A DNA stretch of 64,000 nt from positions 248,001-312,000 of the forward strand of contig NZ_CP090423.1 of assembly GCF_023518235.1 (NCBI RefSeq). Direction: 5' to 3'. How positions within the stretch are numbered: the stretch's first letter is position 1; the number at the start of each line of letters is the position of its first letter. Under the pieces are notes generated by a model. It worked only from the letters and a program-made list of their open reading frames with translations, ran no database searches and was not told where the DNA came from. A program made the position numbers and the translations under genes. Of this stretch, positions 52,810 through 61,605 are shown piece after piece. Source of the DNA: Stenotrophomonas maltophilia. GTDB lineage: Bacteria > Pseudomonadota > Gammaproteobacteria > Xanthomonadales > Xanthomonadaceae.

Positions 52810-53563
52810 GGATGGCCTCCTGCACGAACACCGCACGCACTTTCAGGCGATGCTTGAGATAGTCGATGTAGCCTTGCCGATAGGCCTGCGGGCTGTCGAA
52901 GGCCGGCTCGTTCACCAGCCAGCTGTCGGGCACCAGGTCGACGATGCGCTCGATCTCGGCATCGGTCAGGCGTGCAGCCAGTTCGGTATCCACCTCGGCG
53001 ATGCGGCTGGCGAATGACAGCAGTACATGGTCACGGATCAGCACGAACGGTTTCTCGCAGGCATCGCCGGCATTGGCCCAGTCGTGGTGGAAGTACATCG
53101 CCGCACCGTGGTCGATCAGGTACAGCTGGCGGTGCCACACCATCAGATTGGGATTGCGCGTGGTGCGATCGACATTGCTGGTGAATGCATCGAACCAGAC
53201 GATACGCGACGCCAGGTCAGAGTCCACCGGCATCGCGGCCGGGTCGTAGTTGATCGCGCCGGGCAGGTAATCCAGTCCCAGGTTCAGGCCCTCGCTGGCA
53301 CGGATCAGCTCCTGGATCTCCGGATCCGGCTCGGTGCGGGCGAACTCGCGGTCCAGTTCGACAAACAGGATCTCCGGAATCGGCAGGCCCAGCGTGCGCG
53401 CCATCTCGCCGGCAATCAGCTCGGCGATCAGCGCCTTCGGGCCCTGGCCGGCACCGCGGAACTTCAGTACGGCCATGCCGTCGTCGTCGGTCTCGACCAC
53501 GGCGGGCAGGGAGCCGCCTTCCCGCAGCGGGGTAATGTAACGGAGGGCATGTACGGTGCGCAT
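52787..53563 (-). CDS. HipA-like kinase domain protein (258 aa)
   Basis: This is a compact relative of the HipA serine/threonine kinase, without HipA's N-terminal subdomain. Visible parts are the ATP Lys in AVLKFRGAGQG (Lys34), ALIAELIAGEMARTLGL with Glu48, the catalytic loop FTSNVDRTTRNPNL (Asp132, Asn137/139) and the metal Asp in LYLIDHGAAMYF (Asp151). All residues needed for phosphotransfer appear present. No HipB-type repressor is encoded next to it; instead a DUF3037 gene overlaps its 3' end. Targets are unknown; a role in stress or phage response would be speculation. Confidence 0.8.
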   Translation of the reverse strand: MRTVHALRYITPLREGGSLPAVVETDDDGMAVLKFRGAGQGPKALIAELIAGEMARTLGLPIPEILFVELDREFARTEPDPEIQELIRASEGLNLGLDYLPGAINYDPAAMPVDSDLASRIVWFDAFTSNVDRTTRNPNLMVWHRQLYLIDHGAAMYFHHDWANAGDACEKPFVLIRDHVLLSFASRIAEVDTELAARLTDAEIERIVDLVPDSWLVNEPAFDSPQAYRQGYIDYLKHRLKVRAVFVQEAIRAHAAHV

Positions 53564-54023
53564 GGGCGCATTCTAGCGTGGCGCCCGGGCCGTCGCGCCG
53601 GGGCCGAGCAGGGCCCATGCTTAACGAACAGGTAGCGCGCGAAACATCGTGTAGCGGCCGCCTGCAATCTTCACTTCTTCGTTCCGGGCCGGGTGGCAGC
53701 ATTCGTCTCAACGGAGCAACACGCCCGCGTGTGACCTTCAGCAGGAGGCCGTCATGCCGCTAAAGTGCAGCTGTCATGCTTCACCCTGTATGCAACGCAA
53801 CGCATGGTGTTGACCTTGACCTGACACGGTCACGCCCCCGGCACGGATGGCCGTTTCCCCGCAGTTTCAGATACTTTTCACACATCGCGACCCCGGCATG
53901 GCCCGGCCGGTCCTGCGATCCACGCACTTGCGCCCCGAGATGGACCCCTGCGTCGCCGTCGGCATTGGCAACGCGGGAGAGTGCCGAATCCACGATGTCC
54001 CCACAGGCTTTGGAGGTGCACCG
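53564..54023. other. 460-bp divergent intergenic region
   Basis: No gene of normal size is visible between the kinase gene (minus) and the 109-residue gene (plus). The part 53590-53760 is mixed sequence with no clear promoter. A tiny AGGAGG-led reading frame lies at 53754-53813. TTGACC at 53810-53815 may be a -35 for the downstream gene but lacks a convincing -10. No SMAG element is present, unlike most other gaps here. Confidence 0.5.
53754..53813 (+). CDS. Possible Cys-rich 19-residue peptide
   Basis: The frame MPLKCSCHASPCMQRNAWC is preceded by a perfect AGGAGG (53742-53747) at seven bases. Four of 19 residues are Cys. Nothing else supports it; it might be a leader peptide or chance. It lies in a 460-bp gap before the 109-residue gene. 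Confidence 0.25.
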   Translation: MPLKCSCHASPCMQRNAWC

Positions 54024-54353
54024 ATGAGCGACCCATTCACTCCCATGCTGCCGCCCCTGGACGATGCCAAGGCCGAGGAAATGATCGGCAAGGTGGTGCT
54101 GGTCGGCGTCACTCGCTATGGCGGCGACGGCCAGGTGCAGGGTCTGGAACAGTACGCCGGCACCGTGCTGCGCATCAGCGCCGATGAGGGCGTGGTGCTG
54201 GCCGACGAAGATGATGGTCATGAGCACTACCTGCCGCCCATGCTTGACCAGTACCAGCGGGCCGCGCCCGGCGAATACCGCATGCGCAACAGCGGCATGA
54301 TCGTGGTCGACCCCGACTACCTGACCGCCTGGGATCTGCACGCCCAGCAGTGA
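54024..54353 (+). CDS. Conserved hypothetical protein (109 aa)
   Basis: I do not recognise the family. The ATG at 54024 follows TGGAGGT closely, so the 59 open upstream codons are probably not used. The protein is acidic, without signal or membrane segment. The middle (GKVVLVGVTRYGGDGQVQGL, TVLRISADEGVVLADEDDGH) looks like a small beta-rich domain, perhaps SH3-like. It stands before the S9 peptidase but is separated from it by 168 bp. Confidence 0.68.
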   Translation: MSDPFTPMLPPLDDAKAEEMIGKVVLVGVTRYGGDGQVQGLEQYAGTVLRISADEGVVLADEDDGHEHYLPPMLDQYQRAAPGEYRMRNSGMIVVDPDYLTAWDLHAQQ

Positions 54354-54521
54354 TGACGGCCCACGCCTGGCAGATGCCGGCCCGCTGCCGGCCTCGCCGG
54401 GTGTGTTCGACTTTGCTGCATCCGGCCACTAGCCCTTCCGGCCCATTCCCCCCACCTGCTGCGGTGCTAGATTCGGGCTCTTGCCCGTCCTCGGGCTCCA
54501 TTCACACTGCAGGGGATAAGG

Positions 54522-56984
54522 ATGCTGATCCGTCGAACCTCGCTGGCGGCGGCGGTTGCCGTTGCCACTGCCGGCCTGCTGGCCGCTGGCCCGGCGCTTG
54601 CCGATTACGCAAAGCCGCCGGAGCACCTGCTCAGGGTGCTGAAGGCACCGCCGCCGCCTGCGCCGAACGTGGCCCCGGGTGGCCAGCGCCTGCTGCTGAC
54701 CACCGCGCAGACCTATCCGTCGATCAGCCGCGTCGCCCAGCCGTACCTGAAGCTGGCCGGCGTGCGCCTGGAGCCGAAGAACCGCAGCCGCCATGACACC
54801 CCAGGTGGCTACGGCATCCCGGCGTGCGTGGCCGACTTCACCCTGGTTGATATCGGCAGCGGCAAGGAAACCAAGGTCAACCTGCCGCAGGGCTGCGCCA
54901 CCGGCGCGCTGTGGTCGGCCGATGGAAGCCATTTCGCCTTCCAGAATGCGGTCGATACCAGCGTGCAGCTGTGGGTGGGCGATGCCAGCACGGGGCAGGT
55001 GAAGCAGATCCCGAACGTGCAGCTGAACCCGATCTTCGGCAACACCGTGCAGTGGCTGGGCGGCAGCCAGAAGCTGCTGGTGAAGCTGGTGCCGGCCAAC
55101 CAGGGCCCGGCGCCGTCCGACGGTGGCGTGCCGACCGGCCCGGATGCGCAGGAATCGCTGGGCAGCAGCGGCGAGAGCAGCACCTATGAGGCGCGCGATA
55201 CGCTGACCAGCGTGCATGACGAGAAGCTGTTCGCCTACTACGGTGCCTCGCAGCTGGCCGTGGTCGATACCGCCGCCGGCAGCGTGCGTCCGGTCGGGCA
55301 GCCGGCGTTGTTCAACGACGTCAGCGCCGCGCCCGACGGCGTGCATGTGCTGACCGAATCGATAAAGGCCCCGTACTCGCATGCGGTGACCTACCAGCGC
55401 TTTGCCAACGACGTGGCCGTGCTGGACATCACCAGCGGCAAGGCCACGCCGATTGCCAGCCTGCCGCTGGCCGACCGCGTGCCGGTGCACGGCGTGCCGG
55501 AAGGCCCGCGTGGTTTCGACTGGCGCGCCACCGATCCGGCCACCCTGGTCTATGCCGAAGCGCTGGACAAGGGTGACTGGAAGGTCAGCGTGCCGCACCG
55601 CGACCGCGTGCTGATGCTGAAGGCACCGTTCAACGGCAAGCCGGTGGAAATCGCCCGCACCGCGCAGCGCTTCGAAGGCTACGCATGGACTGCCGATCCG
55701 GCGGTGGCGTTCCAGTACGAGAATGACGAGAACCGCCACTGGGTGCAGACCCGCATCGTCGATGTGGACCAGCCGAAGAAGGAAGGCCGCCTGCTGTGGG
55801 ACATGTCCAGTGATGAGCTGTACGGCGACCCCGGCAACCTGGTCTTCACCCGCCTGCCCACCGGTGCACAGGTCGTGCGCCAGGACGGCAATCATGTATT
55901 CCTCAGCGGGCGCGGCGCCTCGCCGCAGGGTGACCGCCCGTTCCTGGACCGCCTGGATCTGGGCTCGCTGAAGAGCGAACGCCTGTTCCGCAGCAGCGCC
56001 GATGCCTACGAGCAGTTCCTCGGCTTCAGCAACACGCCGGGCCGTTACCTGACCTGGCACCAGTCGGTGATCGATCCGCCCAATGCCTTCATCCGCCAGC
56101 AGGGTGATGCTGTGGCTGATGCGAAGGCCGGCGAGGCCCAGTTCGCGTCCAGTGCTACTGCGCTGACCAAGCTGGCCGACCCGACCCCGGAAGTGCGCCA
56201 GATCAAGAAGCAGCTGGTGACCTACAAGCGTGCCGACGGCGTGGACCTGTCGTTCACCCTGTACACGCCGCCGGGCTACAAGGAAGGCCAGCGCGTGCCG
56301 GCAATCCTGTACGCGTACCCGGCCGACTTCGCCAACGCGGCACAGGCGGGGCAGGTGTCCGGTTCGCAGCAGACCTTCACCCGTCTGCAGCCGTACCGCC
56401 TGATGCTGCTGGCCGGCTACGCGATCATCGACAACGCCTCCTTCCCGATCGTGGGCGACCCGAAGAACGCCTACGACACCTACCTGGAGCAGCTGGAAGC
56501 CGACGCCAAGGCGGCGGTGGACAAGGCGGTGGAGATGGGCGTGGTCGACCGCAACCGCATCGGCGTGACCGGTCACAGCCATGGCGGCCTGATGACCGCC
56601 AACCTGATCGCGCACACCAACCTGTTCAAGGCCGGCGTGGCAACCAGTGGCTCGTACAACAAGACCTTCACCCCGTTCGGCTTCCAGAACGAACGTCGTT
56701 CGGTGTGGCAGGCGCAGGACGTGTACCTGAAGGCGTCGCCGTTCTTCTATGCCGACAAGATCAAGCTGCCGCTGCTGCTGGTCCACGGCGAGGACGATGC
56801 CAACCCGGGCACCGAGCCGTTCCAGTCGCGCAAGTTGTACCAGGCTATTCGCGGTAACGGCGGCACCACCCGCCTGGTGATGCTGCCCAACGAGCCGCAC
56901 TGGTACACCGCGCTGGAATCGAACGAGCAGCTTGTGGCGGAAATGTTGAACTGGTTCGACACCTACGTGAAGAACGCCAAGTAG
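54522..56984 (+). CDS. Secreted S9 family serine peptidase, glutamyl-endopeptidase-like (820 aa)
   Basis: A signal peptide (RTSLAAAVAVATAGLLAAGP, ALA) directs export. A beta-propeller (residues ~40-540) precedes an alpha/beta hydrolase domain with GHSHGG (Ser686), GEDDANPG (Asp758/759) and EPHWY (His793) as catalytic triad. The stretch TPFGFQNERRSVWQA followed by SPF resembles plant chloroplast glutamyl endopeptidase (S9D) more than prolyl oligopeptidase, so cleavage after Glu is likely but untested. The stop TAG is part of a GTAG repeat and the last codons are duplicated downstream. Confidence 0.9.
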   Translation: MLIRRTSLAAAVAVATAGLLAAGPALADYAKPPEHLLRVLKAPPPPAPNVAPGGQRLLLTTAQTYPSISRVAQPYLKLAGVRLEPKNRSRHDTPGGYGIPACVADFTLVDIGSGKETKVNLPQGCATGALWSADGSHFAFQNAVDTSVQLWVGDASTGQVKQIPNVQLNPIFGNTVQWLGGSQKLLVKLVPANQGPAPSDGGVPTGPDAQESLGSSGESSTYEARDTLTSVHDEKLFAYYGASQLAVVDTAAGSVRPVGQPALFNDVSAAPDGVHVLTESIKAPYSHAVTYQRFANDVAVLDITSGKATPIASLPLADRVPVHGVPEGPRGFDWRATDPATLVYAEALDKGDWKVSVPHRDRVLMLKAPFNGKPVEIARTAQRFEGYAWTADPAVAFQYENDENRHWVQTRIVDVDQPKKEGRLLWDMSSDELYGDPGNLVFTRLPTGAQVVRQDGNHVFLSGRGASPQGDRPFLDRLDLGSLKSERLFRSSADAYEQFLGFSNTPGRYLTWHQSVIDPPNAFIRQQGDAVADAKAGEAQFASSATALTKLADPTPEVRQIKKQLVTYKRADGVDLSFTLYTPPGYKEGQRVPAILYAYPADFANAAQAGQVSGSQQTFTRLQPYRLMLLAGYAIIDNASFPIVGDPKNAYDTYLEQLEADAKAAVDKAVEMGVVDRNRIGVTGHSHGGLMTANLIAHTNLFKAGVATSGSYNKTFTPFGFQNERRSVWQAQDVYLKASPFFYADKIKLPLLLVHGEDDANPGTEPFQSRKLYQAIRGNGGTTRLVMLPNEPHWYTALESNEQLVAEMLNWFDTYVKNAK

Positions 56985-57033
56985 CGTCGAGCTTGCTCTA
57001 CAAGAACGCCAGGTAGCGTCGAGCTTGCTCGAC
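56970..57033 (+). repeat. Tandem duplication of the peptidase gene end plus SMAG-like element
   Basis: Two 32-base copies (56970-57001, 57002-57033) differ at two positions. Each holds the codons for Lys-Asn-Ala-Lys, GTAG and a CGTCGAGCTTGCTC segment. The TAG stop of the peptidase gene is within the first GTAG. Confidence 0.85.
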
Positions 57034-57038
57034 GGCGC

Positions 57039-57070
57039 AGCACAGGGCCGCCTGCGGGCGGCCCTGTGCT
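57039..57070. terminator. Hairpin between the peptidase gene and the secretion operon
   Basis: A perfect 14-bp stem AGCACAGGGCCGCC/GGCGGCCCTGTGCT with loop TGCG lies 55 bases after the stop. There is no T-run. Confidence 0.6.
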
Positions 57071-57141
57071 GTCAGCCCCACGGCAGGGATGGGGTGTAGC
57101 CGGCGCAGTGGGAGCGTTGGTCAGGTGCACATCACGCGGTC

Positions 57142-57171
57142 TTGACATCCGCGGGAGGCCCATCCGATGAT
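57142..57171 (+). promoter_or_regulatory. Promoter of the type I secretion operon
   Basis: A perfect TTGACA (57142-57147) is 18 bases from GATGAT (57166-57171, 4/6 match). The predicted start near 57178 leaves ~24 bases of leader before the ATG at 57202. It is the best -35 match in the window. Confidence 0.65.
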
Positions 57172-57201
57172 CGGGCCGGGGAAAACGCATTCAGGGATGA
57201 C

Positions 57202-59364
57202 ATGCACCAGGGGACGGTAGCCAGTCCGGGCGTCGCACGCGAGCGCGTGCTTCACGCCCAGCCGGATCTGGCATTGCGGGGGTTGGTACTGCTTGCGCAG
57301 TTCCATGGCATCGCTGCGGATGCGGAACAGCTTGCGCATGCGCATGGGCGCAACGGCGAAGCTTTTGACGAGACGGCCCTGCTGCTGGCCGCCAGCCGGC
57401 TTGGCCTCAAGGCGAGGATCTCTGCAACGCCGCTGCGGCGCCTTTCCCGGGTCACGCTGCCGGCGCTGGCGTTGGCAGGCGCACACCCTTTCATCATTGC
57501 ACGGGTCGACGCCGGTCAGGTACTCATCCACGACCTGGCCGAAAAGCGGCCGCGAACACTCACGCTGGACGAACTGGCGCAGCGCTATGCAGGGCGCCTG
57601 CTGCAGGTGACCTCGCGTGCCTCGGTGCTGGGCGAACTGGCAAAGTTCGATTTCAGCTGGTTCATCCCTGCGGTGATCAAGTACCGGCGCCTGCTGGTGG
57701 AAGTGCTGATCGTCTCGTTCTTCATCCAGATGTTTGCTCTTGTTACACCCCTGTTCTACCAGGTGGTGATGGACAAGGTGCTGGTGCACCGCGGGCTCAC
57801 CACGCTGGATGTGATTGCCATCGGCCTGGTGTCGATGGCGGTGTTCGACGTGGTGTTGTCAGGCCTGCGCACCTACGTCTTCTCACACACCAGCAGCAAG
57901 ATCGATGTCGAACTCGGCGCGCGTCTGTTCCGGCACGTGCTGGCGCTTCCGCTGGCGTACTTCGAATCGCGACGGGTGGGCGACACCATCGCCCGCGTGC
58001 GGGAACTGGAGAACATCCGCAGCTTCCTCACCGGGCAGGCGTTGACCTCAGTGCTGGACCTGTTCTTCACGGTTGTCTTCCTTGCCGTGATGTTCCATTA
58101 CAGCGGCTGGCTTACGCTGATCGTGGCATTGTCGCTGCCGCTGTACGCGCTCATTTCGGCGCTGGTGACACCTGTGCTTCGCAGGCGTCTGAATGACAAG
58201 TTCCAGCGAGGCGCGGACAACCAGGCCTTCCTGGTGGAGACCGTCAGCGGGATCGGAACGGTCAAGGCCATGGCAGTGGACCCGAGGGTGACCCGCACCT
58301 GGGACAGCCAGCTGGCCGGGTATGTCAGTGCAGGCTTCAACGTCACCAAGATCGCCACACTCGGCCAACAGAGCGTACAGCTGGTGCAGAAGTTGGTGGC
58401 CGTTGCGATCCTGTTCTGGGGTGCGAAGCTGGTCATCGATGGCAAGTTGACTCTGGGTCAGCTGATTGCCTTCAACATGCTGTCCGGCCAGGTGGCAGCG
58501 CCCATCATCCGTCTGGCGCAGTTGTGGCAGGACTTCCAGCAGGTCGGGATCTCGGTCGAACGGCTGGGCGATATCCTCAATACGCGCACCGAGCTGCCGG
58601 GAAGCCGGATGGCATTGCCGCCAATCCAGGGCCGGATCACGTTCGAGCGCGTTGGGTTCCGTTATCGTCCCGACGCCGCCGCCGTGCTCAATGACATCGA
58701 GCTGGATGTTCGACCGGGCGAGGTGATCGGCATCGTCGGCCGCTCAGGTTCGGGCAAGAGCACGCTGACCAAGCTGGTGCAGCGCCTCTATTCGCCTGAG
58801 CATGGCAGGGTACTGATCGATGGCCACGATCTGGCACTGGCTGATCCGGCGTGGTTGCGTCGTCAGCTCGGCGTAGTCCTGCAGGAGAATTTCCTGTTCA
58901 ACCGCTCGGTGCGCGAGAACATCGCGCTGGGCGAACCCGGCATGCCGCTGGAACGGGTGATCCAGGCCGCCATGCTTGCCGGCGCGCATGAGTTCATCGT
59001 CGAGCTGCCCGAGGGCTATGACACCAAGGTGGGTGAACACGGTGCAGGACTCTCCGGTGGCCAACGCCAGCGCATCGCCATCGCCCGGGCGCTGATCACC
59101 GATCCGCGCATCCTGATCTTCGACGAGGCAACCAGTGCACTGGACTACGAGTCCGAGCATGCGGTGATGTCCAACATGCGCGCGATATGCAAGGGCCGCA
59201 CGGTGCTTATCATCGCGCACAGGCTGTCTACGGTGCGCCATGCGAACCGCATCGTGGTGGTGGAGAAGGGGCGGATCGTCGAGGCCGGCGCTCATGAGGA
59301 ACTGATGCGCCTGCCCGATGGTTTCTATGCCCACCTGCAGCGGTTGCAGGCGGGGGCCGCATGA
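57202..59364 (+). CDS. Type I secretion ABC transporter, HlyB-like (720 aa)
   Basis: This inner-membrane exporter pushes the RTX substrate through a TolC-like channel. The N-terminal C39-like domain (~15-135) lacks the catalytic Cys, as in HlyB, so it serves docking rather than cleavage. Membrane helices lie at ~155-440. The ATPase has Walker [10 protein letters not shown] (from 513), LSGGQRQR (~617), Walker [13 protein letters not shown] (Asp641, Glu642) and [10 protein letters not shown] chose the ATG at 57202 with AGGGA five bases upstream; the open TTG frame from 57142 is the -35 element. The adaptor gene overlaps by 4 bp. Confidence 0.93.
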   Translation: MHQGTVASPGVARERVLHAQPDLALRGLVLLAQFHGIAADAEQLAHAHGRNGEAFDETALLLAASRLGLKARISATPLRRLSRVTLPALALAGAHPFIIARVDAGQVLIHDLAEKRPRTLTLDELAQRYAGRLLQVTSRASVLGELAKFDFSWFIPAVIKYRRLLVEVLIVSFFIQMFALVTPLFYQVVMDKVLVHRGLTTLDVIAIGLVSMAVFDVVLSGLRTYVFSHTSSKIDVELGARLFRHVLALPLAYFESRRVGDTIARVRELENIRSFLTGQALTSVLDLFFTVVFLAVMFHYSGWLTLIVALSLPLYALISALVTPVLRRRLNDKFQRGADNQAFLVETVSGIGTVKAMAVDPRVTRTWDSQLAGYVSAGFNVTKIATLGQQSVQLVQKLVAVAILFWGAKLVIDGKLTLGQLIAFNMLSGQVAAPIIRLAQLWQDFQQVGISVERLGDILNTRTELPGSRMALPPIQGRITFERVGFRYRPDAAAVLNDIELDVRPGEVIGIVGRSGSGKSTLTKLVQRLYSPEHGRVLIDGHDLALADPAWLRRQLGVVLQENFLFNRSVRENIALGEPGMPLERVIQAAMLAGAHEFIVELPEGYDTKVGEHGAGLSGGQRQRIAIARALITDPRILIFDEATSALDYESEHAVMSNMRAICKGRTVLIIAHRLSTVRHANRIVVVEKGRIVEAGAHEELMRLPDGFYAHLQRLQAGAA

Positions 59365-60782
59365 AGCATCGATTCCAGGCCGCAGGCGATTTTCTGGGTC
59401 GATACGCAAGGGTGGCGAGTGCGGCGTGGAAGGCCCGTGCGCAGATGGAATCGCCGCAGCGAACAGCCGATGAGCGCGATTTCCTGCCTGCCCACCTGGA
59501 GCTGATCGAGACGCCGGTTTCGCCAACGTCGCGCTGGAGCATGCGGATCATCATCGCGTTGTTCTGCGTGGCACTGCTTTGGGCATGCATCGGCCAGCTC
59601 GACATCGTAGCGGTGGCGCCCGGCAAGACCGTCGTCAACTCGCGTACCAAGGTGGTGCAGCCAGCCGAGACCGCTGTGGTCCGCCGCATCCTGGTGCGCG
59701 ACGGGCAGGCGGTCAAAGCCGGTGAGCTGCTGATCGAGCTGGAGGGGGCGGGCGCCGGGGCAGAGCTCGCCCAGGCCGGCGAAGCCTTGACCAACGCCCG
59801 GCTGGCGGCACTGAGACTGGATGCTCTGCTGGTGGCCTTCGACACGGGCAGCCAGCCGCAGTTGCCATTGGACAGCGGCCTTCCCGCGCAGCGGCTGGCG
59901 GACGAGCAGGTGCTCGTGCGCAGTCAGTTCGACGCTTTCCGGGCACGGCGCAATGGCCTGCAGGCCGGCATCCAGCAGCGCCAGGCAGAGCTTCACACCA
60001 CCGAGGGCTTGATTCAGCCGTTGAGTGATTCGGCGCAGATCGCGCGCACCCGCGCGGCGGACTATGCTCGCCTGGTGGAAGGCAACTACGTTGGGCGCCA
60101 CGACTATCTGTTGCGCGAACAGGAACGCATCGCCGCCGAGCGCGACCTGGCCACGCAGCGCAATCGGGTGCAGGAGCTGCGCTCGGCGCTGCTGGCGGCA
60201 CGGGAAGAACTGCGCGTGCTGCTCACCGACACCCGGCAACAGGCCCTTGATGAACTGCGCAAGGCACAGGAGCAGATCGGGCAGATGGGGCCGGAAGTGG
60301 CCAAGACCGGTCAGCGCAATCGACAGATGACGTTGCGCGCGCCGGTGGACGGGACCGTGCAGCAGCTGGCCGTGCACACCGTGGGCGGCGTGGTGACGCC
60401 GGCACAACCGCTGCTGGTGGTGGTGCCCAGTGGCGATGGCATGGAAGTGGAAGCGACGCTGCTCAACAAGGACATCGGCTTCGTGCGGCCGGGCCAGGCG
60501 GTCACGATCAAGATCGACAGTTTCCCCTACACCCGCTATGGCTATCTCACCGGTACCGTCGTGAGCGTCTCCCATGATGCCGCACAGGATGAGCAGCTGG
60601 GCCTGGTGTTTCCGGCACGGATCCGCCTGGACCGTCCCGAGCTGGACATCGGCGGCGTCAAGGTGAGGATGAGTGCTGGCATGAGCTTGTCCGCAGAGAT
60701 CAAGACGGGGCGACGACGGGTCATCGACTATCTGCTCAGCCCTCTGCAGCAGCACGCGCAGGAGGCGCTGCGTGAACGCTGA
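59361..60782 (+). CDS. Type I secretion periplasmic adaptor, HlyD family (473 aa)
   Basis: This protein bridges the ABC transporter and the outer-membrane channel. A short cytoplasmic N-terminus precedes one membrane helix ([20 protein letters not shown]), then the lipoyl half [20 protein letters not shown], long coiled coils (~135-340), and the second half [20 protein letters not shown]. The terminal [20 protein letters not shown] is a HlyD-family signature. Its ATG overlaps the transporter TGA (ATGA). No outer-membrane channel gene is seen, so a chromosomal TolC homologue is presumably used. Confidence 0.93.
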   Translation: MKHRFQAAGDFLGRYARVASAAWKARAQMESPQRTADERDFLPAHLELIETPVSPTSRWSMRIIIALFCVALLWACIGQLDIVAVAPGKTVVNSRTKVVQPAETAVVRRILVRDGQAVKAGELLIELEGAGAGAELAQAGEALTNARLAALRLDALLVAFDTGSQPQLPLDSGLPAQRLADEQVLVRSQFDAFRARRNGLQAGIQQRQAELHTTEGLIQPLSDSAQIARTRAADYARLVEGNYVGRHDYLLREQERIAAERDLATQRNRVQELRSALLAAREELRVLLTDTRQQALDELRKAQEQIGQMGPEVAKTGQRNRQMTLRAPVDGTVQQLAVHTVGGVVTPAQPLLVVVPSGDGMEVEATLLNKDIGFVRPGQAVTIKIDSFPYTRYGYLTGTVVSVSHDAAQDEQLGLVFPARIRLDRPELDIGGVKVRMSAGMSLSAEIKTGRRRVIDYLLSPLQQHAQEALRER

Positions 60783-61605
60783 GGCCGATCCAGCGGCGGC
60801 TGGCAGATGGTTGGCGAGCGTGTGCCGGCTGCGGTTCGACGTGATGCTGTGGTTGTCGTTGTCATTCGTGCTGGTGGGATGCGGGTCCGACAGGAAAGGA
60901 CCAGAAGCTGCACGACTGCAGGGGCGCATCGGTGGTGTCGCGCTGGAGGTGCCCAGGCAGGATGTGTGGATATGGGAGACGGATCGGGACGCGCAGGCCG
61001 AGCCCGCGTCCACCTGCGGCGCGACATTGCGCAGTGTTTCCATCCAGCTGCGTTGGCCGGAGATGGCGCCGCGCAATGCGCGGACCCGACAGGACTACGA
61101 CCGGCATGACTCGGTGGGGAACGGCGATTCGAACTGGATCGACATCGGCCTGAACCAGGCCGGCGAGGGCGAGAACATCACGCTGCAGCAGATACGGGAC
61201 TGGGGACTGTATCGCCTGCACCATCAGGAACTGCCCGCCGTGGTCACATTCGATTTCGGTCGTGACGCAGCGCTTGGACTGGAGATGGCCCGACCGGCGC
61301 TGTCGGAGCGCCGAAGCTTCAACTGGAACCGGATCACCTATACCGACAGCCTGGACCCAGCACGCGCACCCACTGTCCTGATCCGCTGCATGACCGGGCC
61401 GCAATACGCACCTCCGCAGTGGACGCCCCTGTGCGAGGCCTCGCTTGAGCAGCCTGGGCTGCGGAATGTACGCACCACCATTGTTTACCGTCAGAACCTG
61501 CTGCCGCATTGGCGGGAGATCCAGGCCGATGTCCAGGCCTATCTGCAACGCATCAGGTCCCATTGCCCTACACACCGGAACGTGAAGGAGATTGAACGTG
61601 GTTGA
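60772..61605 (+). CDS. Lipoprotein of unknown function within the type I secretion operon (277 aa)
   Basis: I recognise no family. The GTG at 60772 follows AGGAGG closely and overlaps the adaptor gene by 11 bp. A hydrophobic stretch (LWLSLSFVLVGC) ends in an LVGC lipobox (Cys37), so the mature protein should be lipid-anchored and periplasmic, with ~240 residues after the Cys. The signal is preceded by a longer than usual N-terminus, so an internal start at the Met at residue 25 is possible. Several Cys (STCGATLRS, LIRCMTG, PLCEAS) may pair. Its place between the exporter and the RTX gene suggests a helper or an immunity protein. Confidence 0.75.
   Translation: MNAEADPAAAGRWLASVCRLRFDVMLWLSLSFVLVGCGSDRKGPEAARLQGRIGGVALEVPRQDVWIWETDRDAQAEPASTCGATLRSVSIQLRWPEMAPRNARTRQDYDRHDSVGNGDSNWIDIGLNQAGEGENITLQQIRDWGLYRLHHQELPAVVTFDFGRDAALGLEMARPALSERRSFNWNRITYTDSLDPARAPTVLIRCMTGPQYAPPQWTPLCEASLEQPGLRNVRTTIVYRQNLLPHWREIQADVQAYLQRIRSHCPTHRNVKEIERG

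Noticed and set aside
57142..57201. Upstream TTG start extending the HlyB-like transporter by 20 residues
   Set aside because: The TTG is the first part of a perfect TTGACA promoter element. AGGGA and the C39-like domain support the ATG at 57202.
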